A stretch of DNA of 64,000 nt from Halomonas zincidurans B6 (GCF_000731955.1 NZ_JNCK01000001.1:1054001-1118000), one strand, 5' to 3'. Positions 36,902-47,614 are shown, counted from the stretch's first letter. The notes: generated from the letters alone by a model not told the origin. Numbers and translations are program-made.

Positions 36902-39100
36902 ATGGAAATCAAGGTCAACTATCTCGACAACCTGCGTCAGGAAGCGCTGTTCGACGACTTCACCGTCATCACCGACCAGCCGATTCGCTACAAGGGCGAT
37001 GGCTCCGCGCCGGGGCCGTTCGATTACTTCCTGGCCTCGTCGGCTCTGTGTGCCGCCTACTTCGTGCGGGTGTACTGCAACGCGCGGGACATCCCTACCG
37101 AGAACATCCGGCTGTCGCAGAACAACATCGTCGACCCGGAGAACCGCTACAACCAGATCTTCAGGATCCAGGTGGAGCTGCCGGAGGATATGTCCGAGAA
37201 GGATCGCGCCGGCATCCTGCACTCCATCGAGCGCTGCTCGGTCAAACGGGTGATTCAGAACAATCCCGAGTTCCAGATCGAGACGGTGGAGAACATCGAC
37301 GAGGACGCCCAGGCGCTGCTGATGGGCACTAATGCCAAAAACGGTGTCGAAGGGGGAAATACCTGGATTGAGGGTAAGGATCTGCCGCTGGAGCAGACCA
37401 TCGCCAACATGACAGGCATTCTCGAAAAGCTCGGCATGAAGATCGAGATCGCCTCGTGGCGCAACATCGTGCCGCACGTGTGGTCGCTGCACATTCGCGA
37501 TGCCGCTTCGCCGATGTGCTTCACCAACGGCAAGGGCGCTACCAAGGAAGCCGCGCTTTGCTCGGCGCTGGGCGAGTTCATCGAGCGCTTGAGCTGCAAC
37601 TTCTTCTACAACGATCAATTCTTCGGCGAGGAGATCGCCGCGAGCGCGTTCGTCCACTACCCGAACGAGGAGTGGTTCCAGCCTGGGCCGAATGATGAGC
37701 TGCCGGAAGGCATTCTGGATGACCACTGCCGTGCGATCTATGACCCGGACGGCGAACTGCGCGGCTCGCACCTGATCGACACCAACTCCGGCAAGGTGGA
37801 GCGCGGCATCGTTGCCTTGCCCTTCGTGCGCCAGTCGGACGGCGAGACGGTCTATTTCCCCTCGAACCTGATCGAGAACCTGTATCTGAGCAACGGCATG
37901 AGTGCCGGCAATACGGTGGCCGAGGCGCAGGTGCAGTGCCTGTCGGAGATATTCGAGCGGGCGGTGAAGAGACAGATCATCGAGCAAGAGATCGTGCTGC
38001 CCGACGTGCCCCAGGCAGTGCTGGCAAAATACCCCGAAATCGTTGAAGGCATCGAGGCACTGGAAGCGCAGGGCTTCCCGGTACTGGTCAAGGACGCTTC
38101 GCTTGGTGGGCAGTTCCCGGTGGCCTGCGTCACGCTGATGAATCCGAAAACCGGTGGCGTGTTCGCCTCGTTCGGCGCGCACGCGAGCATGCAGGTGGCG
38201 ATCGAACGCAGCCTCACCGAGCTGCTGCAGGGGCGCAGCTTCGAGGGCCTGAGCGACCTGCCACCGCCCACCTTCAACTCCCAGGCGGTGGCCGAGCCCA
38301 ACAACTTCGTCGAGCACTTCATCGACTCGTCCGGGGTGATCTCCTGGCGCTTCTTCAGCGCCCGCGCCGACGTTGAGTTCTGCGAGTGGGACTTCGCGGG
38401 CTCCACCGACGAGGAAGCGGATCGGCTGTTCGACATCCTCGAGGAGGAAGGCCTGGAAGCTTACGTGGCCATCCATGAAGACCTGGGCGCGCCGGTATGC
38501 CGCATTCTGGTGCCCGGCTATTCCGAGGTCTACCCCGTGGAGGATCTGGTCTGGGACAACACCAACATGGCGCTGGCCTTCCGCGAGGACATTCTCAACC
38601 TGCACTCCCTGGACGATGCGCAGCTGGCCGATCTCCTTGAACGCCTGGAGGAGAGCGAGCTCGACGAGCAGATGAAGATCGTCACGCTAATCGGCATCGA
38701 GTTCGACGACAACACCGTCTGGTCCGAGTTGACCATCCAGGAACTGAAGCTGTTGATCCACCTGGCGCTCGGGAATCACGAAGACGCACTGGACCAGGTC
38801 GAGATGTTCCTGCAGTTCAACGACAACACCGTTGTGCGGGGGTTGTTCTATCAGGCGGTTCTCGTGGTGCTGGAAGTTACGCTGGACGACGAACTGGAAC
38901 TGGACGACTACCTTTACAACTTCAGGCGCATGTTCGGCGCCGAGACCCTGGATGCCGCGGTCGGCTCGGTAACCGGCGAGGTGCGCTTTCATGGCCTGAC
39001 ACCTACCAGCATGAAGCTGGAAGGCATCGACCGACACCAGCGGCTGATCGAAAGCTACAAGAAGCTGCACGCGGCGCGTGCAGCCAAGGCCGCCGTATAG
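36902..39100 (+). CDS. ycaO: OsmC-YcaO fusion protein, 5' end disturbed
   Basis: 732 residues. About 1-135 form an OsmC-like domain (YKGDGSAPGPFDYFLASSALCAAYFV), although the peroxidatic Cys arrangement is not clearly typical. About 150-590 form a YcaO domain (KGATKEAALCSALGEFIERLS, GMSAGNTVAEAQVQCLSEIFER), the ATP-dependent amide-activating fold. A helical C-terminal part follows. E. coli YcaO is linked to ribosomal S12 methylthiolation, but the exact role is unclear. The family-like reading frame continues upstream of the ATG (LPAYSAPKVTNPAQF, 36857-36901) after a TGA at about 36854, with no start codon. The original N-terminus therefore seems lost and ATG 36902 is the first usable start. 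Confidence 0.85.
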   Translation: MEIKVNYLDNLRQEALFDDFTVITDQPIRYKGDGSAPGPFDYFLASSALCAAYFVRVYCNARDIPTENIRLSQNNIVDPENRYNQIFRIQVELPEDMSEKDRAGILHSIERCSVKRVIQNNPEFQIETVENIDEDAQALLMGTNAKNGVEGGNTWIEGKDLPLEQTIANMTGILEKLGMKIEIASWRNIVPHVWSLHIRDAASPMCFTNGKGATKEAALCSALGEFIERLSCNFFYNDQFFGEEIAASAFVHYPNEEWFQPGPNDELPEGILDDHCRAIYDPDGELRGSHLIDTNSGKVERGIVALPFVRQSDGETVYFPSNLIENLYLSNGMSAGNTVAEAQVQCLSEIFERAVKRQIIEQEIVLPDVPQAVLAKYPEIVEGIEALEAQGFPVLVKDASLGGQFPVACVTLMNPKTGGVFASFGAHASMQVAIERSLTELLQGRSFEGLSDLPPPTFNSQAVAEPNNFVEHFIDSSGVISWRFFSARADVEFCEWDFAGSTDEEADRLFDILEEEGLEAYVAIHEDLGAPVCRILVPGYSEVYPVEDLVWDNTNMALAFREDILNLHSLDDAQLADLLERLEESELDEQMKIVTLIGIEFDDNTVWSELTIQELKLLIHLALGNHEDALDQVEMFLQFNDNTVVRGLFYQAVLVVLEVTLDDELELDDYLYNFRRMFGAETLDAAVGSVTGEVRFHGLTPTSMKLEGIDRHQRLIESYKKLHAARAAKAAV

Positions 39101-39117
39101 CCGGAGCGGGAGCCGCG

Positions 39118-39360
39118 ATGCGCAGCTTCATCTACGACACCCTCATCCTCAGGCTCACGCCCCGCTGGTACGCGGAAGTGCTGAAGCGCGTACCCGAGGG
39201 TGCCGCCGTGCTGGATGTGGGCATCGGCACGGCGGGTGCGCTGCTGGCCAATGCCGATCTGGTGAAGTGCAAGCGCCTGCGCATCACCGGCATCGACATC
39301 GATGAGCGCCACAATGCCCAAGGTGAACAATACGCTCCGCCCCCCATAGTAACCTCTTGA
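39118..39360 (+). pseudogene. Class I SAM methyltransferase, N-terminal fragment
   Basis: 80 codons. Residues 1 to about 62 match the start of a small class I methyltransferase (YAEVLKRVPEGAAVLDVGIGTAGALL, then RITGIDID, the motif II acidic region). The remainder (ERHNAQGEQYAPPPIVTS) does not continue the fold, and the gene stops where about 130 more residues would be expected. The break is near 39302. It follows the OsmC-YcaO gene by 17 bases, so it was probably once its operon partner. Confidence 0.7.
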
Positions 39361-39519
39361 TCGATGTGGGATGCCCACCGTCAGTATAAGTGGGTTGCCA
39401 AACGCTGATAGACAGCGACTACCCGGCATTTTCGCTGGTTAACCCTCGCTTTGATCCGATATAGGCCAGGCAATATCCGCCAGTGTGCGATTATCCTCAT
39501 GCGACCCGGAGCCTATCCC

Positions 39520-40085
39520 ATGTTCAGCAAGCACAAGCCCGCCAGTGTCCCTGCCGACCGTACGGTATCGTCGCCTGCACAGCCACAGCGATCCTCTAGT
39601 GCGGATGAGTCGCGTAGTAGCGGTATGCGACCCGCCATCATCGGCGCCCAGACCAGCATCGAGGGCAGTGTCGTCGGCGCCGAAGAACTCATCATCGATG
39701 GTCAGGTGACGGGCACGGTCGAGTACAAGTGCAACAGGGTCAGCATTGGTAACACCGGCCGCGTAAAGGGCGATATCTATGCGCAGACGCTGCATGTTGC
39801 CGGTAGCGTCAAAGGGCGTCTGATGTCTCGGAAAAGGTCACCGTACATCGCTCGGCGCATATCGTGGGTACGATCATCACGCCCTGCCTGGCGTTGGAGG
39901 ATGGAGCAGCCTTCCAGGGCAACATTGACATGGATAGCGAGAACGAGGTATTGCGCTCGGCGTTTGATGAGGTAGATAGCGAAGTGGCTACCCGGACTGT
40001 GGATCGCGACGAGGTGCCTGGCAACGTTGAACAGGAGGAGGCGCCCACGGATGAAACAGAAGTGCGTCGCGAAGATAACGCCTGA
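39520..40085 (+). pseudogene. Bactofilin (polymer-forming cytoskeletal protein), frameshifted
   Basis: The start frame gives MFSKHKPASVPADRTV and the bactofilin beta-helix repeats (SIEGSVVGAEELIIDGQVTG, CNRVSIGNTGRVKGDIYAQT) up to base 39822. The fold then continues in another frame from GTC at 39825 (VSEKVTVHRSAHIVGTIITP ... GAAFQGNIDM) to TGA 40083-40085. The sequence CTG-AT-GTC at 39820-39827 lacks one base of an expected codon, so a single-base deletion or a sequencing error explains the break. Bactofilins build membrane-associated filaments involved in cell shape. The acidic C-terminal tail is in the second frame. Confidence 0.8.
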
Positions 40086-40189
40086 TTCATAGGGACTTCA
40101 TCACGTAGCTTCATGGACGGCTATCCCCCTAAACGCATCATCTCTTCGTCTGCCTTGTTGCCGAGTTAATCGCCGCCGTTATTCTTTGC

Positions 40190-40224
40190 GTACGTATTGA
40201 CGAACGTACTGAAAGGCGTACATT
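40190..40224 (+). promoter_or_regulatory. Promoter and operator of the YefM/YoeB-like pair
   Basis: TTGACG (40197-40202) and TACATT (40219-40224) with a 16-base spacer. GTACGT (40190-40195) and ACGTAC (40204-40209) form an inverted repeat around the -35, and GCGTAC recurs at 40216-40221. This layout suits autorepression by the antitoxin. Confidence 0.6.
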
Positions 40225-40254
40225 GATTGAAAGTTACCAAATCGGAGGTGCGTC

Positions 40255-40497
40255 ATGACGGGCATTACGGCAACGGAGGCGCGTAGCAATCTTTATCGAC
40301 TCATTGATGAAGCAGCCGAATCTCACCAGCCGCTGGTGATCATGGGCAAGCGGAACAAGGCTGTTCTGGTTTCCGAAGAAGACTGGCAGGCTATTCAGGA
40401 GACGCTGTTTCTGCTGTCCGTTCCCGGCATGCGCGAATCGATCCGTGAGGGTATGGAGACTCCCATCGGTGAGTGTGATGGAGAGTTGGACTGGTGA
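40255..40497 (+). CDS. yefM: Antitoxin, Phd/YefM family
   Basis: 80 residues. The N-terminal DNA-binding part is GITATEARSNLYRLIDEAAESHQPLVIMGKRN, followed by AVLVSEEDWQAIQETLFLLS, the standard YefM pattern, and an acidic C-terminal tail. YefM binds and neutralises the YoeB RNase and represses the operon. The start follows a GGAGG site (40244-40248). Its stop overlaps the toxin start. Confidence 0.92.
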   Translation: MTGITATEARSNLYRLIDEAAESHQPLVIMGKRNKAVLVSEEDWQAIQETLFLLSVPGMRESIREGMETPIGECDGELDW

Positions 40498-40757
40498 CAT
40501 GGAAAGTGGTTTACACCAAGCAGGCTCAAAAAGACGCCAAGAAACTGGCAGCTAGCGGCCTGAAGCCCAAGGCGCAAGAACTGCTTGCCTTGATTTCAGA
40601 GGATCCATTTAGAAAACCGCCCTCGTTCGAGAAGCTTGTTGGCGATCTCGCGGGGGCGTATTCACGCAGGATCAATATCCAGCATCGGCTCGTTTACCAA
40701 GTCCTCGACGACGAGGGGGTGGTTAAAGTCCTCCGGTTATGGAGCCATTACGAATAA
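40494..40757 (+). CDS. yoeB: Toxin YoeB, mRNA interferase
   Basis: 87 residues. WKVVYTKQAQKDAKKLAASGL, then FEKLVGDLAGAYSRRINIQHRLVYQVLDD and the C-terminal VVKVLRLWSHYE, with the conserved Arg and the His-Tyr ending of YoeB. YoeB cleaves mRNA in the ribosomal A site. The start is GTG overlapping the antitoxin stop by 4 bases (GTGA). Length is typical. The pair looks intact. Confidence 0.92.
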   Translation: MTWKVVYTKQAQKDAKKLAASGLKPKAQELLALISEDPFRKPPSFEKLVGDLAGAYSRRINIQHRLVYQVLDDEGVVKVLRLWSHYE

Positions 40758-40775
40758 GCGCCAGCCGTGCCGCCG

Positions 40776-42041
40776 CTACATCTTGCTGACGATCAGCGCG
40801 GCATTCACCCCGCCGAAGCCGAAGCCGTTGCACAGTACATGCCGGCCGTGATGCTCGCGTGCCGCGCCCGAGACGAAGTCCAGGTCGTGCAGATCCTCGT
40901 CGGCATTTTCCAGGTTCAGGGTCGGGGGCAGGCGGTCATGCATGACCGAAAGCGCCGAGAAGATGCTCTCCACGCCGCCGGCGGCACCGAGCATATGGCC
41001 GGTGGCCGACTTGGTCGCGGAAATCGGGATGCCGGAAAGGGCCTTGCCGAAGGCATTGCGCAGGGCCGCGATCTCGGCGCGGTCGCCGACCGGAGTCGAG
41101 GTGGCGTGGGCATTGATGTGATCGATGTCGGCGGGAGTGAGTCCGGCCATCTTCAGCGCCGCCCGAATGGCCGCCGCGGCCCCGGCGCCATCTTCCGGGC
41201 CGGCGGTGATATGGTGGGCGTCGGCGCTGGTGCCGTAGCCGCTGAGCATCGCCAGCGGCGTTGCCCCGCGTGCCTCGGCGTGGGCCAGGCTTTCGATCAC
41301 CAACAGCCCCGCGCCTTCGCCCATCACGAAGCCGTTGCGTGCCCGGTCAAAGGGGCGCGACGCCCTGGCGGGATTGTCCTGCTCGGTGGAGAGCGCCTTC
41401 ATGGCATGGAAGCTGGCCAGCGACAGCGGGTCGATGCAGGCTTCGGCGCCGCCCACCAGGGCCACGTCAGCCTCGCCGCTGCGGATCAGGCGCATGCCAT
41501 CGCCGATGGCCTGCACGCCCGCCGCACAGGCGGTCACCGGGCAACCCAGCGGCCCGCGCAAGCCATGGCGAATCGACACATTGCCCGCCGCCAGGTTGGC
41601 CAGGAAAGCCGGCACGGTGAACGGCGAGAGCCGGCGGTGGCCGCGCGTCGACAGCGTGTTCTGCGCCTGGGTGATGGTGGGGAAGCCGCCGATGCCGGAG
41701 CCGACGATGGTGGCGGTGGCCAGCCGCTCCGCATCGCTGGCCGGGAACCAGTTGGCTTGGATCAGTGCCTCTTCGGCGGCAGCCATGGCATATATACTGA
41801 ACAGCTCCAGCTTGCGGCGTTCCTTGGCATCGGCCACGCGATCCGGGTCGAGGCCGGCCTGTGGATCGTCGGCGATGGCGGGCACCGAGCCCGCAATCTT
41901 GATCGGCAGCTCGCCGGTATCGAACCGAGTGATCGGGGAGACACCGGAGCGGCCGGCCAGCAGGCGCTCCCAGCCTGCCTTGACGCCGCAACCAAGCGGG
42001 CTGACCATGCCCATGCCGGTGATGACGAGCGGTGATTGCAT
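40776..42041 (-). CDS. Beta-ketoacyl-ACP synthase, FabF family
   Basis: 421 residues of thiolase fold. The catalytic triad is complete: Cys172 in PVTACAAGVQAI, His312 in NAHATSTPVGD and His349 in KSATGHMLGAAGG. It condenses acyl-ACP or acyl-thioester with malonyl-ACP. It is not next to fab genes and is divergent from a TetR regulator, so it is more likely an accessory synthase than the housekeeping FabF. ATG 42041 is preceded by an AGGAAA site. The closest family would be FabF-like proteins paired with TetR regulators. Confidence 0.88.
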   Translation of the reverse strand: MQSPLVITGMGMVSPLGCGVKAGWERLLAGRSGVSPITRFDTGELPIKIAGSVPAIADDPQAGLDPDRVADAKERRKLELFSIYAMAAAEEALIQANWFPASDAERLATATIVGSGIGGFPTITQAQNTLSTRGHRRLSPFTVPAFLANLAAGNVSIRHGLRGPLGCPVTACAAGVQAIGDGMRLIRSGEADVALVGGAEACIDPLSLASFHAMKALSTEQDNPARASRPFDRARNGFVMGEGAGLLVIESLAHAEARGATPLAMLSGYGTSADAHHITAGPEDGAGAAAAIRAALKMAGLTPADIDHINAHATSTPVGDRAEIAALRNAFGKALSGIPISATKSATGHMLGAAGGVESIFSALSVMHDRLPPTLNLENADEDLHDLDFVSGAAREHHGRHVLCNGFGFGGVNAALIVSKM

Positions 42042-42071
42042 GCTGGTTTTCCTGAACAGCTTGAGTTTGCG

Positions 42072-42118
42072 CCACGCTAGCACCGGGCTTGATATGATCA
42101 AGGTAATATTCAGCGTGG
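42072..42118. promoter_or_regulatory. Two nested dyads between fabF-like gene and tetR
   Basis: CTTGAT-ATG-ATCAAG (42088-42102) lies inside CCACGCT (42072-42078) and AGCGTGG (42112-42118). Both dyads share the same centre (42095). This is a likely TetR operator controlling both divergent genes. Confidence 0.7.
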
Positions 42119-42132
42119 GAGTGTGAAACGCC

Positions 42133-42795
42133 ATGCCCTACTCGACCAACCACAAGGCCAAATCGCGGGAGCGCATCCTCACGTCCGCGATCGAGCTGTT
42201 CAGCCGCAAAGGCTTCGAGAAGGTCTCGATAGGCCAGATCATGAAGCTGGCCAAGATGACCCACGGGGCGTTCTATGCGCACTTCGCCTCGAAGGAAGCG
42301 CTCTATCACGCCTCGGTGCGGGAAACCCTGGAAAGCAGCCGTGCGGCGCGGCTGGTCAAGGGTCCGCTGTCGGTAAAGCACCTCACTGAGCTGGTCTCCA
42401 ACTGCTGGAACCTCCAGGAACTGGAACGCAAGCACAAGCCGGGGCCGGAGACGGTGCTGTTCAACGAGATCGGCAACGAGAACGCCGAGATCCGCACGTT
42501 GTTCGAAGCATCCTACCTGCGCATGAAGAAGATGCTGGAAACCCGTCTCATCGCGCTTAGTCGGCTCAAGAAACTGCCTTTCGAACCCGATCGCGAGGTT
42601 ATCGCCGACAAGTCCCGGGTCATTCTCGCTTCGCTGGTCGGCGCCGTGGCCATCGCCAAAAGCCTGCCTGGCGAGCAGGAACGCCAGCACATCCTCAACG
42701 CCGCTCAGCGCAACATCCTGCAGATGCTCGGCGTCAACGAAAGCGAGCTGGAAAGCATGCTGGGCGACGCTGGGCCGGAGCAGAGCCCCGCGTAA
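42133..42795 (+). CDS. TetR family transcriptional regulator
   Basis: 220 residues. The N-terminal helix-turn-helix domain covers about residues 10-55 (RERILTSAIELFSRKGFEKVSI, MTHGAFYAHFASKEALYHASV). The C-terminal ligand domain is family-specific and unassigned. It starts 91 bases from the divergent FabF-like gene, with a double dyad between them, so it most likely represses that gene and itself. The ligand is unknown; an acyl-CoA or acyl-ACP would fit the neighbour but this is a guess. Confidence 0.92.
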   Translation: MPYSTNHKAKSRERILTSAIELFSRKGFEKVSIGQIMKLAKMTHGAFYAHFASKEALYHASVRETLESSRAARLVKGPLSVKHLTELVSNCWNLQELERKHKPGPETVLFNEIGNENAEIRTLFEASYLRMKKMLETRLIALSRLKKLPFEPDREVIADKSRVILASLVGAVAIAKSLPGEQERQHILNAAQRNILQMLGVNESELESMLGDAGPEQSPA

Positions 42796-43102
42796 TTCAT
42801 CCCGACTGGCGGCTTCTGTAATGAACGGCATGCCACGTCGCCCGAGGCCAGCACCCGACACAAAGGCGGGTCGTTCAAGCCATTTTCTGCCTAAGTGACT
42901 GCCCTCATAGGCTATTCCTATCGTGGCTAAAGCTTCTCCCTGCTTGACGATTTAGCAGTTGAAATCTTCAATGAATAGACGTCGTTTTCATGGAATCCGT
43001 TTATCCTTTTTACGTTCTGAAAGGTGCGCGAGAAACCATAAGGCGATCCAGAATTGCTGGCTCAAATGCTCTGTGAGCCACAAGCTAGCCGAGGAGAAGA
43101 CT
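42796..43102. other. Intergenic region before katG
   Basis: 307 bases without a supportable gene. An open frame in phase with katG runs through part of it (from 42959) without family similarity. TTGACG at about 42944 could be a -35 element, but no good -10 element was found. No clear OxyR-type site was recognised. Confidence 0.4.
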
Positions 43103-45301
<2,199 letters not shown>

Positions 45302-45342
45302 GTGTCAAGCCGCGGCGGGAGAGCGATTCCGCTGTTGAAATG

Positions 45343-45378
45343 CCCCTAAGGTTGGATATCCAGCCTTAGGGGTTTTTA
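45343..45378 (+). terminator. Terminator after katG
   Basis: CCCCTAAGGTTGG and CCAGCCTTAGGGG form a 13-bp stem with one G-U pair, followed by TTTTT. It isolates katG from the integron. Confidence 0.9.
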
Positions 45379-45564
45379 TTTCCACCTCATATTTTCGTTG
45401 GCGTTGCCCTCAGCGTAACGGTTGGTTACGGTTAGGAAAAAGCTACTAAAGATGGCTTACGCAACCAAGAAGTACGCAGGGACTGCCGCACTAGGGATGA
45501 TGCGAATCATCATCAATTCTACCGGGTAGGGGCGGTAGCGTCTCGTGGATCAGGGCTTAACCGC

Positions 45565-46530
45565 TTAACCCAGTGGGCTGCGCACGCCGGCGAACCCCTT
45601 TCCTAGCACATGAGTATAGATTTGAGTCGTTTCGAGACTCTTGTGTCCCAACAGCTCCTGCACCGTCCGGATATCTGTGCCTTGACTCAGTAATTGGGTA
45701 GCGAAGCTGTGTCGCAGTGTGTGGCAAGAGCCTGGACGAGGCAGTCTTGCCGATTTCATCGCTTGCTTGACTGCTTTTTGCACTGCCGATGGGTGAATGT
45801 GGTGAAGCACGACTTTTCCGGCATCGTCACAGCAGGGGCGGCTGGCCGGGAACAGCCATTGCCAGGCCAGGGAAGTCCCTGCGTTTGGGTACTTGCGATC
45901 CAGTGCATCGGGCAAGGTTACCGGCACACTACCATGCTGCAGACGGCAGCTAAGTTGTTGCTCGGCAGTAGCGATCTGCTGTCGCAGGGTAAGGATACAG
46001 GTGGCAGGAAGCAGCGTAGTTCTGTCCTTGTTGCCCTTGCCGGCCCTCACTGTGATGACCTGGCGTTCGATGTCGATATCCCGAACGCGTAGGCGGCAGG
46101 TTTCGATGAGTCGCAATCCTGATCCGTACATCAAGGTTCCCATCAGGTGCATGTAACCCGATAGGAAGCCGATCACGCGCATCACTTCCTCATGGGATAA
46201 GGCCACGGGTAGCCGGCGCGGCCGCTTGGCGCGTGAGAATTCACCGATATCTCCTAAGGGCTGCTCAAGGATATGGCGATACAGGAACACGAGGGCGTTC
46301 AGGGCCTGGTTCTGCGTGGCCGCCGCCACATGCCGCTCCACTGCCAGGTGTTCCAGGAAAGCATGCACCTCGGAAGCTCCCATGCTGGCAGGATGTTGGG
46401 TCCCGTGGAAACGGATGAAGTAGCGTATCCAGTAGCAATAGGTCTTCTCGGTACGTGGGCTGTAGCGTTTCACCCTCATGGTGGCCTTCACCCGGTCCAT
46501 TAGCTTTGGAGGCTTGCGGTGCGCATCCAT
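45565..46530 (-). CDS. intI: Integron integrase (IntI-type tyrosine recombinase)
   Basis: 321 residues. The N-terminal core-binding domain covers 12-100 and the catalytic domain 105-310. Catalytic residues are R140 (YGSGLR), H270 and R273 (CHTLRHSF), H296 (LLGHKS) and nucleophile Y305 (TTQIYTHV). The patch at about 207-232 (PDALDRKYPNAG, WQWLFPAS) is the extra segment that distinguishes IntI from XerC/XerD. It recombines attI and attC sites to gain and shuffle cassettes. It points away from the cassettes, the usual head-to-array layout; the ATG is 205 bases from the attI recombination point. A LexA-like box lies just upstream. The gene is full length and apparently intact. Confidence 0.95.
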   Translation of the reverse strand: MDAHRKPPKLMDRVKATMRVKRYSPRTEKTYCYWIRYFIRFHGTQHPASMGASEVHAFLEHLAVERHVAAATQNQALNALVFLYRHILEQPLGDIGEFSRAKRPRRLPVALSHEEVMRVIGFLSGYMHLMGTLMYGSGLRLIETCRLRVRDIDIERQVITVRAGKGNKDRTTLLPATCILTLRQQIATAEQQLSCRLQHGSVPVTLPDALDRKYPNAGTSLAWQWLFPASRPCCDDAGKVVLHHIHPSAVQKAVKQAMKSARLPRPGSCHTLRHSFATQLLSQGTDIRTVQELLGHKSLETTQIYTHVLGKGFAGVRSPLG

Positions 46531-46550
46531 ACGGCTATCCTCTAGTTGTT

Positions 46551-46566
46551 ATGTATATACATACAG
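46551..46566 (-). promoter_or_regulatory. LexA (SOS) box of intI
   Basis: On the minus strand the site reads CTGT-ATGTATAT-ACAT, one base from the CTGT-N8-ACAG consensus and centred 28 bases before the intI ATG. LexA control of integron integrases is established for other integrons. Confidence 0.7.
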
Positions 46567-46650
46567 TATTATTGGTGCTGGCAGGACGTGCAAGCGCGCT
46601 ACCCCCGCATAGGTAGCCGAATTATAATTAGTTTTCTTTAAAATCATTGA

Positions 46651-46741
46651 ATTAGACGGTAAATGGTAAGCTATATTTAGTGGACCAACGTTCCGGCAGG
46701 TTGGTCCAATCATAAAACGCGCCGTCTAATACCTGTTAGCT
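46651..46741 (+). other. attI candidate with nested inverted repeats
   Basis: The core GTTAGCT is at 46735-46741; recombination would fall between G735 and T736. ATTAGACGG (46651-46659) pairs with CCGTCTAAT (46722-46730), and TGGACCAAC (46681-46689) with GTTGGTCCA (46700-46708). The boundary is supported because G plus the first six cassette bases (GTTAGCT) is the exact reverse complement of R'' (AGCTAAC) of the first cassette's attC. Confidence 0.7.
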
Positions 46742-46763
46742 GAAAAATATATCGAGGTAATAA

Positions 46764-47453
46764 ATGACACACCATGAAATGCATAGATCTCATAGAGTAG
46801 GCTGGTTGCGAGCGGCAGTTTTAGGGGCCAATGATGGTATCGTATCTACAGCTAGCCTTATTATTGGTGTGGCGGCAGCAAGCTCATCACAGGAAAGCAT
46901 TCTTTTAGCTGGTATTGCTGGCCTAGTTGCAGGTGCGATGTCAATGGCAGCAGGTGAGTACGTATCTGTAAGCTCTCAGTCAGATACAGAAAGTGCTGAC
47001 CTTGCACTAGAAAAAAAATCATTAGCCAATAATTTTGAGTTTGAAAAAGATGAACTCGCAAAAATATACGAAAATAGAGGGCTCGAACCTGTATTAGCAG
47101 AAAAAGTAGCTGAACAGTTAATGGCGCATGATGCTTTAGGGGCGCATGCCAGAGATGAAATAGGTATATCAGAAACAGTTAGCGCTCAGCCAGTTCAAGC
47201 TGCTTTTTATTCGGCTGGTACATTTACAGTAGGAGCTGCGCTTCCACTATTAGTGGCTTGGGTTATTCCTGGAAACTTATTAATAACAGCTGTTTCTGTG
47301 TTATCTCTAGTATTTTTAGCAGTTCTTGGCGGACTTGCAGCTCGTGCTGGTGGAGCATCAATTGCTGTTGGTGCCTTTAGAGTAACTTTTTGGGGAGCTC
47401 TTGCCATGGGTTTAACTGCAGTAGTAGGTAGTGTCTTTGGCGTCGTTGCTTAA
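46764..47453 (+). CDS. VIT1/CCC1 family metal transporter (cassette 1)
   Basis: 229 residues with membrane segments at about 14-35, 42-62, 145-165, 170-190 and 205-228, and a charged helical middle (about 68-130, rich in Glu and Asp). It matches the VIT family (WLRAAVLGANDGIVSTASLIIGVAAA, AGAMSMAAGEYVSVSSQ). Relatives transport Fe2+ or Mn2+ out of the cytoplasm or into vacuoles. The gene is far more AT-rich than the host, so it came from a different background. GAGGTAAT precedes the ATG. It is the first, hence best expressed, cassette. Confidence 0.93.
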   Translation: MTHHEMHRSHRVGWLRAAVLGANDGIVSTASLIIGVAAASSSQESILLAGIAGLVAGAMSMAAGEYVSVSSQSDTESADLALEKKSLANNFEFEKDELAKIYENRGLEPVLAEKVAEQLMAHDALGAHARDEIGISETVSAQPVQAAFYSAGTFTVGAALPLLVAWVIPGNLLITAVSVLSLVFLAVLGGLAARAGGASIAVGAFRVTFWGALAMGLTAVVGSVFGVVA

Positions 47454-47490
47454 TAAGTAATTAGCCAATGGCGCTATATCATCTAAATTC

Positions 47491-47595
47491 AGCTAACAAA
47501 CAGCTCCACCGGACTCTGTAATGTTTGCACCTTTCCTGCAAAAACACGCAGCAAAGTCGCCAACATCACATCGCGCGGTGAGCTGGGCGTTATAC
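47491..47595 (+). repeat. attC site 1
   Basis: 105 bp. R'' AGCTAAC (47491-47497), R' GTTATAC (47589-47595); inner arms CAGCTC (47501-47506) and GAGCTG pair. R'' matches the start of its own cassette exactly. Confidence 0.85.
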
Positions 47596-47614
47596 AGACT
47601 AAGGAGAGTCAGGT

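Noticed and set aside
36800..38605. 601-codon minus-strand open frame across the OsmC-YcaO gene
   Set aside because: Mirror of a strongly supported coding frame; no binding site or domain.
45565..46530. Integrase as a XerC/XerD or phage integrase
   Set aside because: The extra PDALDRKYPNAG ... WQWLFPAS patch is specific to integron integrases, and attC sites follow.
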